Made by a program: the position numbers and the translations under genes. DNA of 11,002 nucleotides from Acidobacteriota bacterium (GTDB taxonomy: Bacteria > Acidobacteriota > Blastocatellia > RBC074): contig JABFSD010000769.1 in NCBI GenBank assembly GCA_013140935.1, forward strand, positions 1 to 11,002, given 5' to 3'. The notes beneath the pieces are model-generated. The model was given only the letters and a program-made list of their open reading frames with translations. It was not told where the DNA came from and ran no database searches. Positions 7,619 to 11,002 of this stretch are shown piece by piece. How positions within the stretch are numbered: the first letter of the stretch is position 1; every line of letters starts with the position of its first letter.

Positions 7619-7663
7619 TTGACGATTGACCGATTGACCGCATTCTGTGGCGTGCAGTATTGT
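7619..7663 (+). promoter_or_regulatory. Putative tRNA promoter with three -35-like hexamers
   Basis: TTGAC occurs three times in close succession, at 7619, 7626 and 7634. The last, TTGACC at 7634-7639, is 18 bases from TATTGT at 7658-7663, which is 13 bases before the tRNA. This fits a housekeeping sigma-70 promoter. The role of the two upstream copies is unclear; they could be alternative -35 boxes or chance repetition. Confidence 0.45.
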
Positions 7664-7676
7664 CTGCGCGTTCTTT

Positions 7677-7750
7677 GCACCCGTAGCTCAGATGGATAGA
7701 GCGTTAGCCTCCGAAGTTAAAGGTCCCGCGTTCGAGTCGCGGCGGGTGTA
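7677..7750 (+). tRNA. tRNA-Arg, anticodon CCG
   Basis: A full cloverleaf can be drawn. The acceptor stem joins 7677-7683 to 7743-7749 with A7750 as discriminator. The D stem GCTC/GAGC is at 7686-7689 and 7699-7702. The anticodon stem joins 7704-7708 to 7716-7720 around loop CTCCGAA, placing anticodon CCG at 7711-7713 (reads CGG, Arg). The T arm CCGCG/CGCGG at 7726-7730 and 7738-7742 holds loop TTCGAGT. The first acceptor pair is G-U and the anticodon stem contains one G-U; all else is standard. The 3' CCA is not encoded (TCA follows), so it must be added enzymatically. An own promoter and terminator flank it, suggesting a single-gene unit. Confidence 0.95.
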
Positions 7751-7767
7751 TCAACCAGAAAGAAACG

Positions 7768-7806
7768 AGGGAGAAACGATGAATAGCAACATCGTTTCTC
7801 CCTTTT
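7768..7806 (+). terminator. Intrinsic terminator of the tRNA-Arg gene
   Basis: A 14-base perfect stem (7768-7781 with 7790-7803), containing GGGAGAAACGATG on the left arm, encloses an 8-base loop and runs into TTTTGCTTTT. It begins 18 bases after the tRNA, as expected for a terminator of a single tRNA transcript. Confidence 0.9.
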
Positions 7807-8112
7807 GCTTTTGGCCTTACCGTTTGGACAAACCGTTCGGATAGTCCGTCGCAAACCGTGCGGTTAGCATTCTTTCATTCTCTGCCGCTCGCCGCTCACC
7901 CTTTCAAATCACGTAATCACAACAACTCGTTTGCCGTAAGCAAGTTGCGCGTTTCTTTCACTCTTACTCAACGTCGTGGCACGGCGGTTGAGATAGTGCT
8001 GTGCGTAACGAGAGAAAAGAGCGTCGGAAAAAAATCGAGCAGGAGTACCGAACGCAATAACAACAAACAAAAGCTGAAAACAAAATCAGCAGGACGAAAG
8101 TGAGAGGAAAGT
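7807..8112 (+). other. Leader region upstream of the serine protease gene
   Basis: These 306 bases separate the tRNA terminator from the protease start and probably hold its promoter and 5' leader. I cannot identify a promoter with confidence. The last 60 bases are unusually A-rich with few T, include a small hairpin (GCTGA at 8073-8077 with TCAGC at 8086-8090), and end in GAGGAAAG just before the ATG, a good ribosome binding site. An open frame at 7858-8103 has no binding site and looks like chance. Confidence 0.5.
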
Positions 8113-9243
8113 ATGAAAACGAAAATCGCAACGTTAGGTTTGTCACTCGGATTAGCAGCAGGCATCGCATTCAGCGGCGCATTCAATTTTAACGCGGGTG
8201 CGCAAAGCATTCCGCAACGCAAAGCCTCGCCGCAGCACGAACAGATTGAACGGCTGCAACCCGTGCCGCTCAAACCGATGGAAAAGAACGACCCCAAAGC
8301 GCAACTCGCGCCTGAATGGTTGAACGTCGCTGAAGAAGTCGCCCCCGCGCAGAAGGGCGCTTCGATCACCGAAGAAGCTGCTACGGAAGTGGCCTTTAAT
8401 ACGGTGACAAAGCAGGAAGAAGCTCCGGCGAATATGCTGAACCTGCGCCGGCGCGTGATGCAGGTGCGCGGTGATGTCACGGCGACGACCAGCAACGTAG
8501 GCGCTGACGCCCGCGTAGACGATCAAGATCAAAAAGCCGAACCGCAAAAAGATGCGAACGGCAACTTAGTGGCTTCGGTCATCGGCGCTGACAATCGCGT
8601 GAACATTACCGACACGACGGTTTATCCGTGGCGCGCGATTACCAAGCTCTTGGTTCGTTGGCCCAACGGTCAAACGGGCGGTTGTTCGGGCACGATGATC
8701 GCTTCCCGTTATGTGTTGACGGCAGGTCATTGCGTACACCAAGACAGCAAAGGCGGCTGGGCTTCTTCCATCGAAGTCGTGCCCGGTCTGGACGGAACTT
8801 ATCGTCCTTACGGTTCAGCGTTCGCCAGTTACTATCGTTCGGTGACGGCGTGGACGGAAGACCAAAACCCCGAAGCCGATTACGCGCTGTTGACGCTTGA
8901 TCGTCACATCGGCAGCACAGTGGGCTGGTTCGGTTACGGCAACTGGTCAGACCTCGAAGGCGTCACGGGCCACCTCGCGGGTTATCCCGGCGACTTGGGC
9001 AGCGGTCGTGAGATGTATTACGACTACGATCCGATTGCGGATACGAACGACAAACGCTTGTTCTATCGGATAGACACCTTTAACGGCCAAAGCGGCAGCG
9101 GTGTTTATCGCAAGATTGACGGCAACCGCTACGTGATGGGCGTACACGCTTACGGCAACACGGGCGATGGTTACAACAAAGCGACGCGCATCAACGGTTC
9201 GCGCTTTGATCGCATTCAAGACTGGATCGCGACCGGTTACTAA
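8113..9243 (+). CDS. Secreted V8-like (glutamyl-endopeptidase type) serine protease
   Basis: A secreted serine endopeptidase of the chymotrypsin fold, closest in pattern to bacterial V8/glutamyl endopeptidases (S1B-like). The 376-residue precursor starts with a signal peptide (MKTKIATLGLSLGLAAGIAF, cleavage probably near AGA at 28-30), followed by a charged propeptide of about 125 residues. The catalytic domain begins near SVIGADNRVNITDTTVYPWR (155-174), which resembles the mature start of Bacillus glutamyl endopeptidases. The triad is visible: H206 in LTAGHC, D256 in EADYALL and S327 in FNGQSGSG. C191 and C207 probably form the usual disulfide beside the histidine. Length beyond the mature enzyme is explained by the long propeptide. 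GAGGAAAG precedes the ATG. Glu specificity is suggested by family resemblance only. A small secreted-protein gene follows on the same strand. Confidence 0.92.
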   Translation: MKTKIATLGLSLGLAAGIAFSGAFNFNAGAQSIPQRKASPQHEQIERLQPVPLKPMEKNDPKAQLAPEWLNVAEEVAPAQKGASITEEAATEVAFNTVTKQEEAPANMLNLRRRVMQVRGDVTATTSNVGADARVDDQDQKAEPQKDANGNLVASVIGADNRVNITDTTVYPWRAITKLLVRWPNGQTGGCSGTMIASRYVLTAGHCVHQDSKGGWASSIEVVPGLDGTYRPYGSAFASYYRSVTAWTEDQNPEADYALLTLDRHIGSTVGWFGYGNWSDLEGVTGHLAGYPGDLGSGREMYYDYDPIADTNDKRLFYRIDTFNGQSGSGVYRKIDGNRYVMGVHAYGNTGDGYNKATRINGSRFDRIQDWIATGY

Positions 9244-9262
9244 ACAAACCGCGCAACAAGCA

Positions 9263-9296
9263 AAAGGCTCTGCGTTCATTGCGACGCAGAGCCTTT
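9263..9296 (+). terminator. Terminator-like hairpin after the protease gene
   Basis: A perfect 12-base stem (9263-9274 with 9285-9296; left arm AAAGGCTCTGCG) closes a 10-base loop whose ends can add one more pair. It starts 19 bases after the stop codon. The following T-run is short and partly inside the stem (CCTTTCGCT), so termination may be incomplete and some transcripts could continue into the next gene. Confidence 0.7.
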
Positions 9297-9305
9297 CGCT
9301 CATGT

Positions 9306-9355
9306 GTAGCGCAGACTTCAGTCTGCGAACGTAGAACGGATTTCAGTCCGTTCGT
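9306..9355. repeat. Tandem double hairpin repeat with TTCA loops
   Basis: Two adjacent 25-base units (9306-9330 and 9331-9355) each begin GTAG and contain a palindrome closing on TTCA: CGCAGACTTCAGTCTGCG at 9310-9327 and GAACGGATTTCAGTCCGTTC at 9334-9353. The stems differ in sequence but keep length, loop and the downstream GTC, the pattern expected of structure-conserved dispersed repeats of the REP kind. The array lies directly ahead of the ribosome binding site of the next gene. I believe similar units recur in acidobacterial genomes, from memory only. Confidence 0.7.
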
Positions 9356-9380
9356 GTTTATCGAGAAGGAGGAAGTAATT

Positions 9381-9731
9381 ATGAGACAAGCCGCATTAGC
9401 CGCGTGCTTCATCACGCTGAGTTGTTTGACCGCACAAGCTCTTATGCAATCAAAACAAAAAGGCCGCATCACTGGCTTAGTGATAGACGAAACCAAACGC
9501 CCCATCGTTGACGCCGTGTTAGGTATCGCAGAAACCACCGCGCAAGGTGACCTCAACGAAATGGCTCCGATGACCAATGAACACGGGGCTTTTGAGTTCA
9601 CTGATTTGCCGCCGGGACGCTATACGTTGTTGGTCAATGCGCCCGGCTATCAAGCGCGCAAACACGTCGTCGAAGTGAAAGCCGGAGAAACCGCCAAAAC
9701 AGAAATCACGCTTCAGCGCAGCGACCGATAA
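9381..9731 (+). CDS. Small secreted carboxypeptidase-regulatory-like domain protein
   Basis: The 116-residue product has a signal peptide (MRQAALAACFITLSCLTAQA) and one beta-sandwich of the carboxypeptidase regulatory-like (CarboxypepD_reg) type at about 28-112. Typical marks are GRITGLVIDETKRPIVDAVL at the start, TNEHGAFEFTDLPPGRYTL in the centre, and the closing PGYQARKHVVEVKAGETAKT. Such modules act as structural or binding domains in exported proteins and have no catalytic residues. The start is fixed by AAGGAGG 8 bases ahead of the ATG; the open frame reaches further upstream only through the hairpin repeat. It follows the V8-like protease on the same strand; a working link between the two is possible but not shown. 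Its 3' end converges with recG. Confidence 0.85.
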   Translation: MRQAALAACFITLSCLTAQALMQSKQKGRITGLVIDETKRPIVDAVLGIAETTAQGDLNEMAPMTNEHGAFEFTDLPPGRYTLLVNAPGYQARKHVVEVKAGETAKTEITLQRSDR

Positions 9732-9754
9732 AAACAACACGCTGTCATCAAACG

Positions 9755-9833
9755 GCATTCTCCATTCCCCATTCTCAATTCTTAGACAGAGAGACAACCT
9801 GTATGAGAATTGAGAATGGGGAATGAAGAATGC
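9755..9833. repeat. Long inverted repeat between convergent genes
   Basis: Arms of 28 bases (9755-9782 and 9806-9833) match at 27 positions around a 23-base loop. The arm is made of short related words such as ATTCTCCATTCCCCATTC. The layout (28-30 base arms, 22-23 base loop) closely mirrors the inverted repeat at 6511-6592, although the sequences differ. It lies between the 3' ends of the small secreted protein gene and recG and could limit read-through from either side, but it lacks a clear T-run. Confidence 0.8.
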
Positions 9834-9854
9834 TGTTCTCTCACCTCTCGCTAT

Positions 9855-11002
9855 TCATCCCACTCTCGCCAAACCAAAACGCGGTTGCTGTTTAACAAAT
9901 TGAATCAACCTATCGGTCTCGCGCGTACGCGCCCGTTCATAAAGCATGAACTCAGCTTCGCGCCGCGCGACTTCGAGAATCTTTTGATCGCGTACGAGGT
10001 TGGCGATGCGAAACTCTGGCAAGCCCGATTGCCGCGTACCCAACACTTCGCCCGGCCCGCGAATCTCTAAATCTTTCTCGGCGATTTTGAATCCATCGGT
10101 CGTCGCTTCCATCACTTTCAAACGCTCTTCGGCCTCTTTCGACTTGGCGTATTGCGCCAGCAGGATGCAGTAGCTTTCCGCCGCGCCACGGCCTACGCGC
10201 CCGCGCAGTTGATGCAGTTGCGAAAGGCCGAAACGTTCGGCGTGTTCGATCAACATCACCGAAGCGTTCGGCACGTCCACGCCAACTTCGACGACGGTAG
10301 TGGCGACGAGGATTTGTGTTTCGTTCGCGCTGAACGAACGCATCACCGCGTCTTTTTCAGCGGGCTTCATCTTGCCGTGCAGCATGCCGACCGCGAAGTC
10401 AGGAAAGACTTCGGTGCTGAGGGTTTCGTGCATCTCGGTCGCGTTGCGCAGGTCGAGCTTTTCCGATTCTTCGATCAGCGGCAACACAACATAAGCCTGA
10501 TGCCCCGCCTGAATCTGCTGACGAACGAAGGCATAAATTTTGTCGCGCTTTTCTTCGGTGTCCCACCGCAAAAAGGTTTTGATCGGCGTACGCCCCGGCG
10601 GCAATTCGTCAATCACTGAGACTTCCAAATCGCCGTAAACCGTCATCGCCAAGCTGCGCGGAATCGGCGTCGCCGTCATCACCAGCACATCGGGATTCAC
10701 GCCCATGCGCCTGAGGGCCGCGCGTTGCATCACGCCGAAGCGATGCTGTTCATCAATTACCGCGAAGCCCAGCTTGTGAAATTGCACCGCCTCTTGAATC
10801 ACCGCATGCGTACCGATCACGACATCCACTTCGCCGCTCGCAATCGCCGCGTGCAGTTCGCGTTTCTCTTTGGCTTTCAAACTGCCGGTCAACAGGGCTA
10901 CGCGATATTTGTCGCCCAACCAGCGTTTAATGTTGCGTGCGTGCTGTTCGGCCAGAATTTCAGTCGGAGCCATCAACACCGTTTGATAGCCGTTCTCAAC
11001 CG
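9855..11002 (-). CDS. recG: ATP-dependent DNA helicase RecG, C-terminal half (runs off the window)
   Basis: RecG is a superfamily 2 helicase that remodels stalled replication forks and branch-migrates Holliday junctions. The visible 381 residues begin inside the helicase core: motif Ia in MAPTEILAEQHA, then VVIGTHAVIQ, motif II VIDEQHRFGVMQR (DEQH box), motif III VMTATPIPRSLAMT, then GMLHGKMKPAEKDAVM, motif V LVATTVVEVGVDVPNAS and motif VI QLHQLRGRVGRG. The RecG-type tail DLEIRGPGEVLGTRQSGLPE follows. The N-terminal wedge domain and Walker A lie beyond the right edge, so about half of a usual RecG of roughly 700-800 residues is seen. The frame is open to the last base, so no start lies in the window. 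It converges on the small secreted protein gene. Confidence 0.96.
   Translation of the reverse strand, partial: VENGYQTVLMAPTEILAEQHARNIKRWLGDKYRVALLTGSLKAKEKRELHAAIASGEVDVVIGTHAVIQEAVQFHKLGFAVIDEQHRFGVMQRAALRRMGVNPDVLVMTATPIPRSLAMTVYGDLEVSVIDELPPGRTPIKTFLRWDTEEKRDKIYAFVRQQIQAGHQAYVVLPLIEESEKLDLRNATEMHETLSTEVFPDFAVGMLHGKMKPAEKDAVMRSFSANETQILVATTVVEVGVDVPNASVMLIEHAERFGLSQLHQLRGRVGRGAAESYCILLAQYAKSKEAEERLKVMEATTDGFKIAEKDLEIRGPGEVLGTRQSGLPEFRIANLVRDQKILEVARREAEFMLYERARTRETDRLIQFVKQQPRFGLARVG

Noticed and set aside
7677..7750. tRNA gene as an integration site for a mobile element
   Set aside because: No integrase and no repeat of the tRNA 3' end is visible in the window. The downstream DNA is a terminator and an ordinary protease gene.
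7858..8103. 81-codon open frame ahead of the protease
   Set aside because: No ribosome binding site, and the lysine-rich tail is explained by the A-rich leader.
9279..9380. Upstream start for the small secreted protein
   Set aside because: The extension is a translation of the terminator arm and the double-hairpin repeat. AAGGAGG and the signal peptide fix the start at 9381.

Overview
The window reads as chromosomal DNA from a bacterium with moderately high GC in its conserved genes. It is most likely a member of the Acidobacteriota, perhaps the Blastocatellia. That placement is inference, resting on the gene styles: a DksA/TraR-like protein that has lost its zinc cysteines, a secreted protein of a type I associate with that group, a KDG kinase with a DRVGGGD active site, and abundant short dispersed inverted repeats. 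No rRNA or other decisive marker is present.

Region 1 (2-3074, + strand) is a compact housekeeping cluster: obgE, nadD, rsfS, rlmH and a dksA/traR-like gene, closed by a strong intrinsic terminator. Gaps are tiny and rsfS and rlmH overlap by 4 bases, so one transcript is likely. Its theme is ribosome maturation (Obg, RsfS, RlmH) with NAD synthesis and a probable transcription modulator.

Region 2 (about 3075-5398) looks accessory. It is clearly more AT-rich than its flanks, especially around 3900-4500. It holds a 99-base inverted-repeat element flanked by TA, a secreted protein with twelve cysteines in its C-terminal third, a 302-base spacer with no convincing gene, and an ECF-like sigma factor with no visible anti-sigma factor. 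Both genes are on the - strand.

Region 3 (5399-7492, - strand) carries a Tat-exported TIM-barrel sugar isomerase/epimerase-like protein followed by a PfkB-family kinase resembling 2-keto-3-deoxygluconate kinase. The space between them is almost filled by one long hairpin. Together they suggest sugar or sugar-acid catabolism, but the substrate is unknown.

Region 4 (7619-9731, + strand) has a tRNA-Arg(CCG) with a plausible promoter and a strong terminator, then a secreted V8-like serine protease and a small secreted protein with a carboxypeptidase-regulatory-like beta-sandwich. A terminator-like hairpin and a tandem double-hairpin repeat separate the last two.

Region 5 (9755-11002) starts with another long inverted repeat at the convergence point and ends in recG on the - strand, of which only the C-terminal half lies in the window.

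I see no CRISPR array, toxin-antitoxin pair, prophage or clear defence system. The best leads are the structured repeat families and the AT-rich sigma/Cys-rich-protein segment.
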